Part shown: positions 51,568 through 60,710 of the stretch, in pieces
Layout of the letters: every line of letters begins with the position of its first letter
How positions within the stretch are numbered: the stretch's first letter is position 1
NCBI GenBank assembly: GCA_903893785.1
Contig: CAITNQ010000354.1
Span: 1 to 62,921 of the forward strand
DNA length: 62,921 nt
Direction: 5' to 3'
Source: an uncultured Gemmatimonadota bacterium
GTDB taxonomy: Bacteria > Latescibacterota > UBA2968 > UBA8231
Notes under the pieces: generated by a model
Told to the model about the DNA's origin: nothing
Database searches by the model: none
Seen by the model: the letters and a program-made list of their open reading frames with translations, nothing else
Program-made: the position numbers and the translations under genes

Positions 51568-51707
51568 CCTGCCGTCGGTGCTCCTACCCGACTCCAACCC
51601 CAGCCTCCAGCCAGCTACCGCTCGCTGGCGCACCCCGGTGCGCGGCGGTAGAACAGCAGGCAGCTGCTGCGCGGTTCAGGCATCGCCAGCGCCAGCCCGG
51701 GGCCTGC
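51568..51707. repeat. Tandem duplication copy 2, at the galactosidase 3' end
   Basis: Second copy. It holds the real last codons and stop (51615-51617) of the minus-strand galactosidase; on the plus strand it preserves the sppA tail (LLPDSNPSLQPATAR) but its TGA has become TGG. So each gene keeps one copy of an ancestrally overlapping convergent end. Confidence 0.87.
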
Positions 51708-53663
51708 CAACTCACTACCGCCGGCAGACCACCGCCGGCCGCTGTCGGCATCCTCAAGCGTGTAAACTGCATCGCCGTCCACCCCCCGCAGACGGAAGGC
51801 GGCCTGGGTCAACGGGCTGGCGGCGCGACGGAAGGCCAGGATCACCCCGGCGTCCAGGTCCGCGCGATGGAGCTGCAGGGCCAGCCACGCATCGGGCTCG
51901 GCAGTGCAGCGCGTCAGCGGGTACAGATCACCGTACCAGAAAGGCCGGGCCCGTCGCTGCTCGTCCAGCATCCGGCGGTGCCAGTCCCACGGGTAGGACG
52001 CCTCGTCGTACTCGACATTGCCGACTTCGTCCATGCCGAACACTACCCCGGGAGCGACGATGCTGCGGAAGCGGTAGGTGTCCCCCGGCGCGCTGTTGAA
52101 CGGACTCGTGGCATGCAGGGGCACCCAGTGGCTCAGCCCGTAGCCGTGCACCTGCAGGACCTCCGGATCGAGGTGCGAGAAGCAGTTGTAATCATTGCGC
52201 CACAACGGGATGCTACGGTACAGCAGCTCCAGGTCCAAGCGCCGTCCGCCACTGGCGCAGTTATCGATACGCAGTTGTGGATGCCGCCGCCGGAGCCCGT
52301 CCCAGAAGGCATAGAGCCCCTCGATATAGCGGTTCTCGGTCAGCCCCTGCTGGTCAGCGGCGTCGTTGGCGCGCCAGTACTCCAAGGGCGAGATGTTGAA
52401 GTCCTGCCGGTACCAATCCAGCCCGTGCTCGGTCACCAGCCCGGAGACCAGTTCGGTAACCCACTGACGGGCTTCCGGGTTCCCCAGATTGAGGATCAGG
52501 TTCTCGCCCACCTCCCGCGGCATGCCGGGCTGGCGCTGCAGGAACCACTCCGGGTGCTCAAGGGTGATCGGGGCGCCGTGCAGAGCCCGTTCCGGCTCGA
52601 CCCACAGCAGGAACTGCAGCCCTGCCTGGTGGGCCTGCCGGCTGACCGGCGCCAATCCGTCCGGATGGTACAGGCGGTTGACCCGCCAGTCACCGGTCTT
52701 GCCCCACTCGCCCTCAAACACATTGGGGCACGGTTTGTCCGAAGTCCCGTACCATCCGGCGTCGATCCAGTACACATCGTAAGCCAGAGCTCGGTCCTGG
52801 ATGAACTGCAGCTGCTGCAGGTGAACTGGGGTGGGAGCTCCCCCCCAGGCCCCGTAACACGAGGGCACCTGCACGGGCTGGCCACCCACCTGGGGCACGA
52901 CGTGCTGCAGCAGCAGCCGACGGAGCTGGTTCTGGCCGTCCTCCAGCGCGCCGCGCCAATACACCAACAGCACGCGGGGAGTGCGCACGCCGGTCCCCGC
53001 GGGGAGGGCCAGGCGCAACCCGTCCATACCGGCGCGCAGCCGCGTCTCGTCCCCGTGGCGTTCGACGGCGGCGTGCCATTGGCCGGACCAACCGACGGCC
53101 ACCACCAGACCGTCGGTGCCGGTCTGCAGATTGAAGAACGGCAGCCAGTCGACCGAGGAGCGGCCCTCGCAACCGGCGCCGAAGCGCGCCTCGGCCCGCG
53201 GTTCGCGGATGGTCTGGAGCGGAAATCGCTGGAACTGGAAGTCCTCGCGCGTCTCTGCCGCACCCGGAGAGCGGTACAGGAACGCGTCGCCGACCGAGCG
53301 CCAAGCCAGGTCCAGCGCCGACAGATCGGCAAGCACGGGCGCCGGCGCGAGGCCCGGGTTGTCGACCCACGCGGTCCATTCCACGGCGGCGAACCCGTGG
53401 TGCTGCAGTACCTGCCAGGTGATCTGCAGGCCGGTCACGGGATCTGAGAACACGCAGGTGTGTTCCACGCCGGCCGCGCGCACGGTGCGACTGACCTGCC
53501 GCGCACACCGCGGCCAGAAGTCGGCCTCGGTCTCGGCGCCGAGGCGGAACGAGCAAGGGGGCGCCAGGACGCCGGCGAGCAGGCCGTCGACCGCCTCGGT
53601 GAACACCGTCTGCGGATCTTCTTGTTGGCGGCCACGAGTGACCGCCGCGGCGAACGTCGGCAT
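51615..53663 (-). CDS. GH36-like alpha-galactosidase (A)
   Basis: 682-residue glycosidase of the GH36/GH27 clan. N-terminal beta domain (to about 250), TIM barrel with CYGAWGG and YWIDAGWYG (Asp301), nucleophile Asp421 in LDWYRQDFN, acid/base Asp477 in IDNCASGGRRLD, and the GLSHWVPLH / YRFRSIVAPG blocks typical of the family; C-terminal beta domain. Releases alpha-linked galactose or a related sugar. No signal peptide. ATG 53663 with AAAGG 9 nt upstream; the frame opens further to 53831 but without similarity. In an operon with a UROD-like gene and a second GH36 (gaps 16 and 31 bp). The two paralogues are only distantly alike. Confidence 0.87.
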   Translation of the reverse strand: MPTFAAAVTRGRQQEDPQTVFTEAVDGLLAGVLAPPCSFRLGAETEADFWPRCARQVSRTVRAAGVEHTCVFSDPVTGLQITWQVLQHHGFAAVEWTAWVDNPGLAPAPVLADLSALDLAWRSVGDAFLYRSPGAAETREDFQFQRFPLQTIREPRAEARFGAGCEGRSSVDWLPFFNLQTGTDGLVVAVGWSGQWHAAVERHGDETRLRAGMDGLRLALPAGTGVRTPRVLLVYWRGALEDGQNQLRRLLLQHVVPQVGGQPVQVPSCYGAWGGAPTPVHLQQLQFIQDRALAYDVYWIDAGWYGTSDKPCPNVFEGEWGKTGDWRVNRLYHPDGLAPVSRQAHQAGLQFLLWVEPERALHGAPITLEHPEWFLQRQPGMPREVGENLILNLGNPEARQWVTELVSGLVTEHGLDWYRQDFNISPLEYWRANDAADQQGLTENRYIEGLYAFWDGLRRRHPQLRIDNCASGGRRLDLELLYRSIPLWRNDYNCFSHLDPEVLQVHGYGLSHWVPLHATSPFNSAPGDTYRFRSIVAPGVVFGMDEVGNVEYDEASYPWDWHRRMLDEQRRARPFWYGDLYPLTRCTAEPDAWLALQLHRADLDAGVILAFRRAASPLTQAAFRLRGVDGDAVYTLEDADSGRRWSAGGSELAGPGLALAMPEPRSSCLLFYRRAPGCASER

Positions 53664-53679
53664 GGGATAGCCTTTCGGT

Positions 53680-54687
53680 TCAGTGGGCTGGCGTCGTCGC
53701 CGCGCCCAGGGCATGCAGATGAGCCACCGGCGTGTCCGGAGTGATCTCGCAGCCGGCAGAGACGATGCAGCGCCCGTTCGCGGCCACGATGTCGCGACGC
53801 GCGGCCGCAGTGATCTGGTCGGGTTGGGCATCGCGCACTACGGTTACTGGGTCCACGTGCCCCGACAGCAGTTGGCCGGAGGCGAGGAGGGCCGCGAACG
53901 GCGCCATGTCCACCACCAGGTGATCGACGTCGATGATGTCGGCCCCGGTGGCGATCATGTCTGGCAGAATGGCCCGGGTGTTGCCGCAGATGTGCAGTTT
54001 GGCCAGCGCGCCCAGGCGGTGGATATGCTCGACCAGGCGCCGTTCGCCGGGCCAGGCCAGCAGCCGGTACAGACGCGGCCCGATTTGCGAGCAGAAGGCG
54101 TCGCCAATGCCGATGCAGTGCGCGCCGGCTTCTACCTGCAAGGTGATGAAGTCCACGGCCGCGTCGACGATCAGGTCCATCGCGGCGGCCACCGTTACCG
54201 GGTCGTCCAGCATGTCGATCGCCGCCGCGCTCACGCCCCGCAAGTCGGCGTATTCGGCAACCGGGCCTTCGACCCAGCCGACGATCAGGTGGGTGCTGCC
54301 GACGTGTCGACGGTAGTGCCCCAGTTCCTGCAGCCGCAACCGGGTACGCGCGTGGTCCTGCGCCCGGTACCGGGGCAGTGCGGCCACGGCAGCGGCGTCG
54401 GGGAGGTGCCCGCCGGTGTCCTTGGGCAGATCATCGGGCGGGTATTCGACGACCAGGCCGAAGGCCGACGCCTCAGCGTAGGGGTCCGAGAGCACCGTCA
54501 CCCAGTCGAACCCGTGGGCGCGGGCGCAACTGATGTTGGCCTGGCTCTTGGCTTCCGCATCAAGGACGTAGTCGCGGTAGGCCAGGCGCGCCTGACGCGC
54601 GACCCAGCGCATGACAATGGGATGGAACGGCAGGCGATCGAGGCAATCGCCGCGCAGGTGCGCGCGCGTTCGATCCAGTCCGGTCAT
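53680..54687 (-). CDS. Uroporphyrinogen decarboxylase-like methyltransferase-type protein (C)
   Basis: 335-residue protein, closest in pattern to the MtaA/CmuA branch of the UROD superfamily, which moves methyl groups between corrinoid proteins and thiols. Seen: KLHICGNTRAILPDMIATG (His-x-Cys zinc ligands), ADIIDVDHLVVDM, LLSGHVDPVTVVRDA and SAGCEITPDTP (third zinc Cys). These are hallmarks of the zinc-dependent methyltransferases and are absent from HemE. ATG 54687 preferred over 54696 for spacing. It lies between the two GH36 genes in the same direction, with 16- and 31-bp gaps. No corrinoid protein gene is in the window. Could act on methylated sugars or unrelated substrates. Confidence 0.85.
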   Translation of the reverse strand: MTGLDRTRAHLRGDCLDRLPFHPIVMRWVARQARLAYRDYVLDAEAKSQANISCARAHGFDWVTVLSDPYAEASAFGLVVEYPPDDLPKDTGGHLPDAAAVAALPRYRAQDHARTRLRLQELGHYRRHVGSTHLIVGWVEGPVAEYADLRGVSAAAIDMLDDPVTVAAAMDLIVDAAVDFITLQVEAGAHCIGIGDAFCSQIGPRLYRLLAWPGERRLVEHIHRLGALAKLHICGNTRAILPDMIATGADIIDVDHLVVDMAPFAALLASGQLLSGHVDPVTVVRDAQPDQITAAARRDIVAANGRCIVSAGCEITPDTPVAHLHALGAATTPAH

Positions 54688-54718
54688 CGGGCGCATCCCC
54701 CCAGAGCCGCTGCCCGGC

Positions 54719-56734
54719 TCAATCTGCGAGGTGATACTCCAACAGGGCCGCTGCTGGCTGGTGCGCCAGGACCACGGTCAGGCCCGAGCTCATCAAGGCT
54801 TCGCCCGAGGCCACCACGGTCCACGGCTGGTCGCGGTCGGAAACGTGGTACGACGCCCCCGGCGCCAGGCCTCGCAACCGCACCCCGTACCGCGCCTGGG
54901 CGCACTGCTGCCGGCGGAAGACCTGCACGATGCCGCGGTCGAGGTCCGGGCGATGCCACTGCCAGGCCAGCCAGGCGCCGGGATGGCGCGAATAGGGCGC
55001 CAACGCGTAGAAATCCCCCCACAGCAGCGGTCGCAGTTCCAGGTACTCGCGCATCAGGCTGGCGAGCAGCGGCAGGTCCAGGTCACGCCAGCGGGCCGCT
55101 GGATTCCCGGCCGGCCAGGCCAACTGCAGGACCGGTGCATAGCCACTGCGGAAGGCATAGCAGCTCAGTGTTCCCATGGGCACCGCGGCGCCGAACAGCG
55201 GCACCCAGGGGCTGAGCCCATGGGTGAAGCCCTGCGACACGATGGGGTCAAAAGCACCCGAGGCTTGGCAGTCACTGCGCCAGAAGACCACGCTGCGACG
55301 GATCGTCTCCAGGTCGAGCTTGCGCGCCCCGGTGCCGCAGTTGTCGATCAGCAGGTGCGGGTTCCGCGCCAGCAGTCCGTCCCAGAAAGCGTAAAACCCC
55401 TCGGTGTAGCGGATCTGGTTCATGCCCTGGCGCTCGGGATCCAGGTCGCGGGGCCACAGGCTGAGGCCGTCCTGGCGGAACACGTCGACACCATGCTCGC
55501 CGACCACGGCGGAGCAGTAGTCCACCAGGGCCGCGTTGACCGCGGGATTGCCGTGGTCAATGCCATAGAAGACGTTGTCGCCGTACGCCGCGTGACGGAA
55601 GGGCTCAAGCACCCAGTCAGGGTGCCAGGCCCCCAGCTCCACGCCGGGTTGAATGCTCTCAGGCACAAACCACAGCAGGAACTGCATGCCGTACCGGTGG
55701 GCCGCGTCGGCGACCGGACGCACCCCCCGGGGAAACAGCCGGGTGTCCGGCCGGCGATCCGACTGATGGGCCGCCCACCCCAACCGCATGTCCCCGCTCC
55801 AACCGGCGTCCATCCAATAGCACTCCAGCGGCAGCCCCTCGGCAGCCCAGCGCTCGATTTCGGCCACGTGCCCGTCGCCGTCCGTCCAGGCACCCCACAG
55901 GCTGTCGCACAGGAGCCCCGCGAAAGGGCGGCCGTCGGGCCGCGGCGAGTAGTGCGCCAGGAGCAGGCGACGCCACAACGCCGTCGAGCGTTCGATGGAA
56001 CCGTCCCACCACTGCACGAGGACCCGAGGGCCACGGATCTCCTCGCCCGGCTGCAGGCGCAGGCGGACCCCCTCCATGGCCGCGGCCAGGCGCAGTGCCG
56101 CTGGTTCGGGGCGGTGGAACTCAGCGTGCCAGGGTCCGGTCCACCCCAGGGCTACAGTCAGGCCGCCGGCTGGTAGAGCGGCCATGAAGAATGGCAGTGC
56201 TTCCACCGACGGACTCCCACCGCTGCCGTCGGCACACGTGGGCACGCCGGCCGAATGCAGGTGCAGTCGGCTGCCGACCTCCAAGGGCGTCATCAGGGGC
56301 TCGAAATCACTTTCGTGGGCTTGGCTGCCACGCGCATGGTGAATTTCGACCGGCCCCGGACCGCGGGTATCCACCACCAGATCGAGGGCGGTCACCGCCG
56401 TCATCAAGGGCGCCGTTGGCGCGCCGTCGCACCGCCACCGACAGACCCACTCGACGGCCGGGAAATCGCGGTACACGGTCACCTCGGCCTGGACGACCAG
56501 GCTGCAGCCACGGCGGCGCCATTGGGCCTGCCAGGTGGACTGGCCGGCCGGTCCGGGGCACGGCGGCGAGGCGCTGGCCTGCCAGGCCGCGCACCGGCCC
56601 GGCAGGCACGCTTCGTCGGCCACCCACGAGAAGGGCGGTGGCTGCGAGAAGTCACGGAAGCACGCCACGGCCCAGGCGTGTGCCGCGGCGATTTCGTCGG
56701 CGCTGGGGGCGGCTGAGTCAGGTGACGCAGGCAT
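54719..56734 (-). CDS. GH36-like alpha-galactosidase (B)
   Basis: 671-residue GH36-type enzyme. Barrel landmarks: CDSLWGAW, CYWMDAGWSG (Asp309), QFLLWFVPES, nucleophile Asp422 in DVFRQDGLSLW and acid/base Asp474 in IDNCGTGARKLDLE, then SDCQASGAF and GLSPWVPLFG as in paralogue A. Beta domains at both ends; no signal peptide, so cytoplasmic. ATG 56734 behind TGGAG. First gene of the GH36-UROD-GH36 group. Substrate specificity may differ from paralogue A since the residues around the sugar pocket (for example GWYGTSD versus GWSGDMR) are different. Confidence 0.86.
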   Translation of the reverse strand: MPASPDSAAPSADEIAAAHAWAVACFRDFSQPPPFSWVADEACLPGRCAAWQASASPPCPGPAGQSTWQAQWRRRGCSLVVQAEVTVYRDFPAVEWVCRWRCDGAPTAPLMTAVTALDLVVDTRGPGPVEIHHARGSQAHESDFEPLMTPLEVGSRLHLHSAGVPTCADGSGGSPSVEALPFFMAALPAGGLTVALGWTGPWHAEFHRPEPAALRLAAAMEGVRLRLQPGEEIRGPRVLVQWWDGSIERSTALWRRLLLAHYSPRPDGRPFAGLLCDSLWGAWTDGDGHVAEIERWAAEGLPLECYWMDAGWSGDMRLGWAAHQSDRRPDTRLFPRGVRPVADAAHRYGMQFLLWFVPESIQPGVELGAWHPDWVLEPFRHAAYGDNVFYGIDHGNPAVNAALVDYCSAVVGEHGVDVFRQDGLSLWPRDLDPERQGMNQIRYTEGFYAFWDGLLARNPHLLIDNCGTGARKLDLETIRRSVVFWRSDCQASGAFDPIVSQGFTHGLSPWVPLFGAAVPMGTLSCYAFRSGYAPVLQLAWPAGNPAARWRDLDLPLLASLMREYLELRPLLWGDFYALAPYSRHPGAWLAWQWHRPDLDRGIVQVFRRQQCAQARYGVRLRGLAPGASYHVSDRDQPWTVVASGEALMSSGLTVVLAHQPAAALLEYHLAD

Positions 56735-56900
56735 GGCAGGCTCCAGGCGGCTGGGCGGCAGAGCGACACCGCGTCAGCAGGGGGATGGGCCGAAAACTGA
56801 GGCGCGGCGGCGGCCAGCCACCGCAGGGCCCAGGCAGGATGGGTCGCCGCCGCAGACGCTAGGCCTGGGCCACCACCGCCAGCGCCGCGTCGCGCCCCGG

Positions 56901-57266
56901 CTATCGGGGGCGCGTGGCTCCCAGGGTCGCCAGAGACCGTTGTCCGGCGATCAGTTCCTCCTTGGCGCGGCGAGGCAGGCGTTTGGCCACCGCTTCGGCC
57001 CGCAGCGCGTCGCCGTGGCTACCAACCGACACGACAAAAGCCAGGTGCAGCGGCAGGCGCCCACGCAGGTAACGGGCGCAGCGGCGCCCTTGGGCGGCAT
57101 GGTCAGCAAAGCGGCGGACGACGTCGGTGGCCACACCCGTGTACACGGTGCCATCGCCGCACCGGATCATGTACAGGCACCAACTGACGCCGCCGGCGGT
57201 CCCGGCGCTCGGCGGCTCCGTCGCGACAACCGCCAGAGGGTCGGGGCCGGTGCCGAGATCAACCAT
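56901..57266 (-). CDS. GIY-YIG nuclease-domain protein (UPF0213/YhbQ-like)
   Basis: 121-residue single-domain GIY-YIG protein. Core: WCLYMIRCGDGTVYTGVATDV (GIY-YIG-like Tyr pair and the conserved Arg in VVRRFADH), RAEAVAKRLPRRAKEELI with the active-site Glu. Small members of this family are DNA-binding or nuclease proteins of unclear role. ATG 57266 overlaps the end of lysS by 8 bp (ATGGTTGA); the upstream part to 57341 in this frame is the lysS reading in another frame and is rejected. Confidence 0.85.
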   Translation of the reverse strand: MVDLGTGPDPLAVVATEPPSAGTAGGVSWCLYMIRCGDGTVYTGVATDVVRRFADHAAQGRRCARYLRGRLPLHLAFVVSVGSHGDALRAEAVAKRLPRRAKEELIAGQRSLATLGATRPR

Positions 57267-58773
57267 TGACCTCGGTTCCGTCGTCGCCGGCTCGCTCGCG
57301 CCGCCCCTCAGGACGCAGGTGCGGAAACAGCAGCACGTCACGGATACTGTGGCTGTCAGTCAGCAGCATGACAATGCGGTCAACACCGATGCCGAGCCCT
57401 CCTGTGGGGGGCATGCCGACCTCGAGCGCCTGCAGGAAATCCTCGTCGAGCTGCTGGGCCTCCGCGTCACCGGCGTCCAGCAGCGCCTTCTGCGCCTGGA
57501 AACGGCGCCGTTGTTCGCGCGGGTCGTTCAGTTCGGAGAAGCTGTTGGCCAACTCGAAGCCACAGGCAAACAGCTCGAAACGCTCGACCAACCCCGGTTC
57601 GCTGCGATGGCCTTTGGCCAGCGGCGAAAGCTCCTGCGGGTGGTCCATGACGAACGTGGGCTGCACGAGTCCGGGCTCCACCAGCAGACCGAAGAGCTCG
57701 TCCAGAATCCGGTCGCGTCCCATGCCGGCCTCGACGTCGACCCCCTTCTGACGGGCGAGTTGCGCCAGGCTTGCATCGTCCAACTGCCGCGTGCTCACGC
57801 CCAGGCGGGCATCCAGGGCATCCAGGAAGCGCACGCGGGCAAACGGCACGGTGAAGTCTAGGAGCTGCTCGCCGTACTGCACCTTCCCGGCTTCGCCAAA
57901 GGCCTGGGCCAGGCTGCGAAGCAGTCGCTCGGTCAGGTCCATCATGTCGAAGTAGTCAAGGTACGCAGCGTAGCACTCGAGCATGGTGAACTCGGGATTG
58001 TGCGTGCGATCCATGCCCTCGTTGCGGAAGTCCTTGGCGATCTCGTACACGCGATCAAAACCGCCGACGATGCACCGCTTGAGGTACAACTCGTCGGCGA
58101 TGCGCAGATACAACTGCATGTCCAGGGCATGGTGGTGGGTGACAAAGGGACGCGCCGTAGCGCCGCCGTACAGGGGTTGGAGGGCGGGCGTCTCCACCTC
58201 CAGATACCCCTCGTCATCAAGGAAGCGGCGCATGGCGCGCACTATCTCGGAACGCCGCCGGAAACGCGTTCGCGAGTCGACATTCATGGCCAGGTCCAGG
58301 TAACGGCGCCGGCTGCGCAGCTCCAGGCTCATGTCGTGGTACTTCTCGGGCAGCGGCCGCAGCGCTTTGGCCAGCAGCTCGAACTCCTGCACGTGGATGG
58401 TCAGTTCGCCGGTGCGCGTGACGAACAGGGGGCCGGCAACGCCGACGAAATCACCGATGTCGAGCAGTCGCTCGACCACGGCGAACGCGTCCACTCCGAG
58501 GTCGTCACGCTTGAAGTACACCTGCAGGCGCCCCCACTCGTCGTCGACCGGGGCAAAGAGGGTCTTGCCCATGCCGCGCTTGGCCATCAAGCGGCCGGCA
58601 TAGCGCACCGAGGACTGACTGGCAACGAGGCTCTCCTGGCTGGCACGGATGGCCGCACTGGTGTGGGTCCGCGCGTAGCGCCTGGGATAGGCATCGACAT
58701 CGGGCCCCAGCCGCGCCAGCTTGTCCTCGCGCTCGGCCATCAACTGCCGCAGTGCATCGCTGTCAGTGCTCAC
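57259..58773 (-). CDS. lysS: Lysyl-tRNA synthetase, class II
   Basis: 504-residue class II LysRS: N-terminal OB-fold anticodon domain (VRYAGRLMAKRGMGKTLFA, LQVYFKRDDLG), motif 1 in FRRRSEIVRAMRRFLDDEGYLEVETPAL, motif 2 FRNEGMDRTHNPEFTMLE and motif 3 GLGIGVDRIVMLL. Charges tRNA-Lys in the cytoplasm. Two GTGs lie close (58779 and 58773); the second has AGGAGG at 8-nt spacing and is chosen. The stop overlaps the GIY-YIG start. About 250 bp upstream lack a gene. Confidence 0.97.
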   Translation of the reverse strand: MSTDSDALRQLMAEREDKLARLGPDVDAYPRRYARTHTSAAIRASQESLVASQSSVRYAGRLMAKRGMGKTLFAPVDDEWGRLQVYFKRDDLGVDAFAVVERLLDIGDFVGVAGPLFVTRTGELTIHVQEFELLAKALRPLPEKYHDMSLELRSRRRYLDLAMNVDSRTRFRRRSEIVRAMRRFLDDEGYLEVETPALQPLYGGATARPFVTHHHALDMQLYLRIADELYLKRCIVGGFDRVYEIAKDFRNEGMDRTHNPEFTMLECYAAYLDYFDMMDLTERLLRSLAQAFGEAGKVQYGEQLLDFTVPFARVRFLDALDARLGVSTRQLDDASLAQLARQKGVDVEAGMGRDRILDELFGLLVEPGLVQPTFVMDHPQELSPLAKGHRSEPGLVERFELFACGFELANSFSELNDPREQRRRFQAQKALLDAGDAEAQQLDEDFLQALEVGMPPTGGLGIGVDRIVMLLTDSHSIRDVLLFPHLRPEGRRERAGDDGTEVNG

Positions 58774-59021
58774 GGACACGTCCTCCTACGGGCCGGCGCC
58801 CATGGGGTTAACGCCAACCGGGGCCGCGGGCTAAGCCCACGGACCCGGCGGCAACGACGAGGAACAGATGCGGCCATGGACAGGGCCGGGTAGCGTCCGC
58901 ACCGGGACCTGCCAGGCGAGGCGAACACCGGGCCCGCGAACCGGCCTGCCTGCCGCCACCCTCTTTGACCAGGACCGGTGCGGCAGCGACCGCGGCGTGC
59001 TGACCCGCCAGCCGGCGAAGG

Positions 59022-59867
59022 CTACTCCACGCGCCCGCCCTGCGCCCGCCACAGGGCCTTGACCTGGGCCCAGGTGGAGCCCTCCACCGCCGTGCCCGGA
59101 GCCACGAAGGTGACGTAGCCGTACTCCTTGGGCTCGTGCCAGGCGCCACTGACGGCAGACGGCGACCACTGGGACAGCTCCTCGCGACTGGTCCGACGGT
59201 AGTCGTACCGCATCACGTTCATGCGCCAGGTATCGCCGGGCCGCGGCGGAATGGCCATGGTCCCGGAGACAATGCCCGTGTCAACCCAAGGCAGGGCGAG
59301 CTCCAGCGCCCAACCGGTATCGGTATCCAGCCGTTCCGCGGTGGTCTTGGACTTGCCGCCAAGGGTACCCACCAGGTTCACCGCGGTCTGCAACCCGGTG
59401 GCGTTCCAGGCCACATGCGACGGGCCGCCCTGAGAGAAGAGCGGCTTCTCTACCCAGAGATCGAGAACGACGTTGCGGGGGCTGACCTCAAACTCCATGT
59501 AGCCCTGCGCATCGCCTTCCGGGTCGATGAACATCTCCAGCACATCCTCTTCCCACGTGTTGGCGTCGTGGGCCGTGTAGCTGGACCAGATATCTTGGTC
59601 GACGGCGTCCACCGCGAGGTACAGATTCGTGGCGTCCCAGGCGATCTTGGCGTGCGTTGCGGTCAGCGGCACGCCGGTCAACGTCCCGTACGAGATGTAG
59701 TTCTCCGTCCACGGCACGGCGGCCCAGGCAGCGTCATCGAGGACGCCATCGATGACGATCGGGGCATCAATGCGGGGCGCGTCATAGTGGCGGCGGTACT
59801 CCTGAGCCGAAGCGAGGCTTGCGGCGCCTAGCAGCAGGGCCACAACCAGCAGGCGCACAGACGTCAT
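59022..59867 (-). CDS. Secreted CBM9-like domain protein
   Basis: 281-residue exported protein: signal peptide MTSVRLLVVALLLGAASLASA, then a carbohydrate-binding family 9-like beta-sandwich (IDAPIVIDGVLDDAAWAAVPW, NLYLAVDAVDQDIWSSY, TWEEDVLEMFIDPEGDAQGYMEFEVSP, WALELALPW). Such domains occur alone or on glycosidases and on outer-membrane proteins. ATG 59867 behind AGGGAG. Nothing catalytic is visible; likely a surface sugar-binding protein. 176 bp downstream of the isomerase gene. Confidence 0.88.
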   Translation of the reverse strand: MTSVRLLVVALLLGAASLASAQEYRRHYDAPRIDAPIVIDGVLDDAAWAAVPWTENYISYGTLTGVPLTATHAKIAWDATNLYLAVDAVDQDIWSSYTAHDANTWEEDVLEMFIDPEGDAQGYMEFEVSPRNVVLDLWVEKPLFSQGGPSHVAWNATGLQTAVNLVGTLGGKSKTTAERLDTDTGWALELALPWVDTGIVSGTMAIPPRPGDTWRMNVMRYDYRRTSREELSQWSPSAVSGAWHEPKEYGYVTFVAPGTAVEGSTWAQVKALWRAQGGRVE

Positions 59868-60043
59868 GGGCAACTCCCTCGGGCAATCCGGCAGTGTGGA
59901 CTGGGCGCATCGCGCGGTGGGCCGAACCCGGCCGGTCGGTTTCGGCCCACCCGGGACAACGAAGCCCGCGCGGTGTCCCTCGTCAAGGAAGCGCACGGGG
60001 GCCACCTGTACTGCGCCTGGCGCCCGCCCGGTCCCGCGCCGAA

Positions 60044-60709
60044 TCACGGGTATTCGGTGCACAGCAGGTGGAGCGGTTCCGCATCGGCTTCAATGGTGGG
60101 AAACCGACCCACCGGCGCTAGAAAGCAGTTATCAGACTCGTCGTCGTTGACCATCGAGACCTCGCCGATCAGCACCTCGCCACCCTCGCCGTAGAAGCTA
60201 TGGGCCACGCCCTGGCGCAGCGTGATGCTCTCCCCGGGTGTGAGCACCACCCGTCCCCCGGCCGGTACCGTGCGGCGCACCCCGTCAACCACCACCTCAA
60301 CCGCCACCGGCTGCAGGCCCCCATTACCGTCCGGCAGCCCCAGTTCGATCACCAGGCGGGCGCCCGCACGGTTGATGATGTCTTCCTGCTTGCTCCGGTG
60401 GAAGTGCCACGGAGTGACTTGGCCATCGCCCGCGATCATGGCCTTCTCAGCATACGGCTTGGTCCCCGCCACGTCGCGCGGATCGCCATTGCGCACCGTG
60501 AACAGCAGCAGGCCCGTGCGGGCGAAGTCGCCCAGACCGAAATCGGTCAGGTCCCAGCCCAGGCGGCACTGCCGGATCGGGTCGGCCTCCGGGCCCCGGC
60601 ACCGCCACTGCGCCGGCGTCCAGAAGGCGAACGGCGGCAGGTGGAAACCATGGCCGGAGAAGAAGGCCTTGGCGTGGCGCATGCAGGCGTTGATCTCTGA
60701 ACGGCGCAT
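60044..60709 (-). CDS. D-lyxose isomerase-type cupin
   Basis: 221-residue cupin of the D-lyxose/D-mannose isomerase (YdaE-like) family. Metal ligands His102, His104 and Glu109 in TPWHFHRSKQEDIINRAG and His170 in LRQGVAHSFYG; the start MRRSEINACMRHAKAFF is typical. Interconverts aldoses such as D-lyxose and their 2-ketoses. ATG 60709 starts 1 nt after the epimerase stop (translational coupling); GTG 60721 is possible but overlaps it. Together with the epimerase it forms an isomerase-epimerase pair. Confidence 0.9.
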   Translation of the reverse strand: MRRSEINACMRHAKAFFSGHGFHLPPFAFWTPAQWRCRGPEADPIRQCRLGWDLTDFGLGDFARTGLLLFTVRNGDPRDVAGTKPYAEKAMIAGDGQVTPWHFHRSKQEDIINRAGARLVIELGLPDGNGGLQPVAVEVVVDGVRRTVPAGGRVVLTPGESITLRQGVAHSFYGEGGEVLIGEVSMVNDDESDNCFLAPVGRFPTIEADAEPLHLLCTEYP

Positions 60710-60710
60710 C

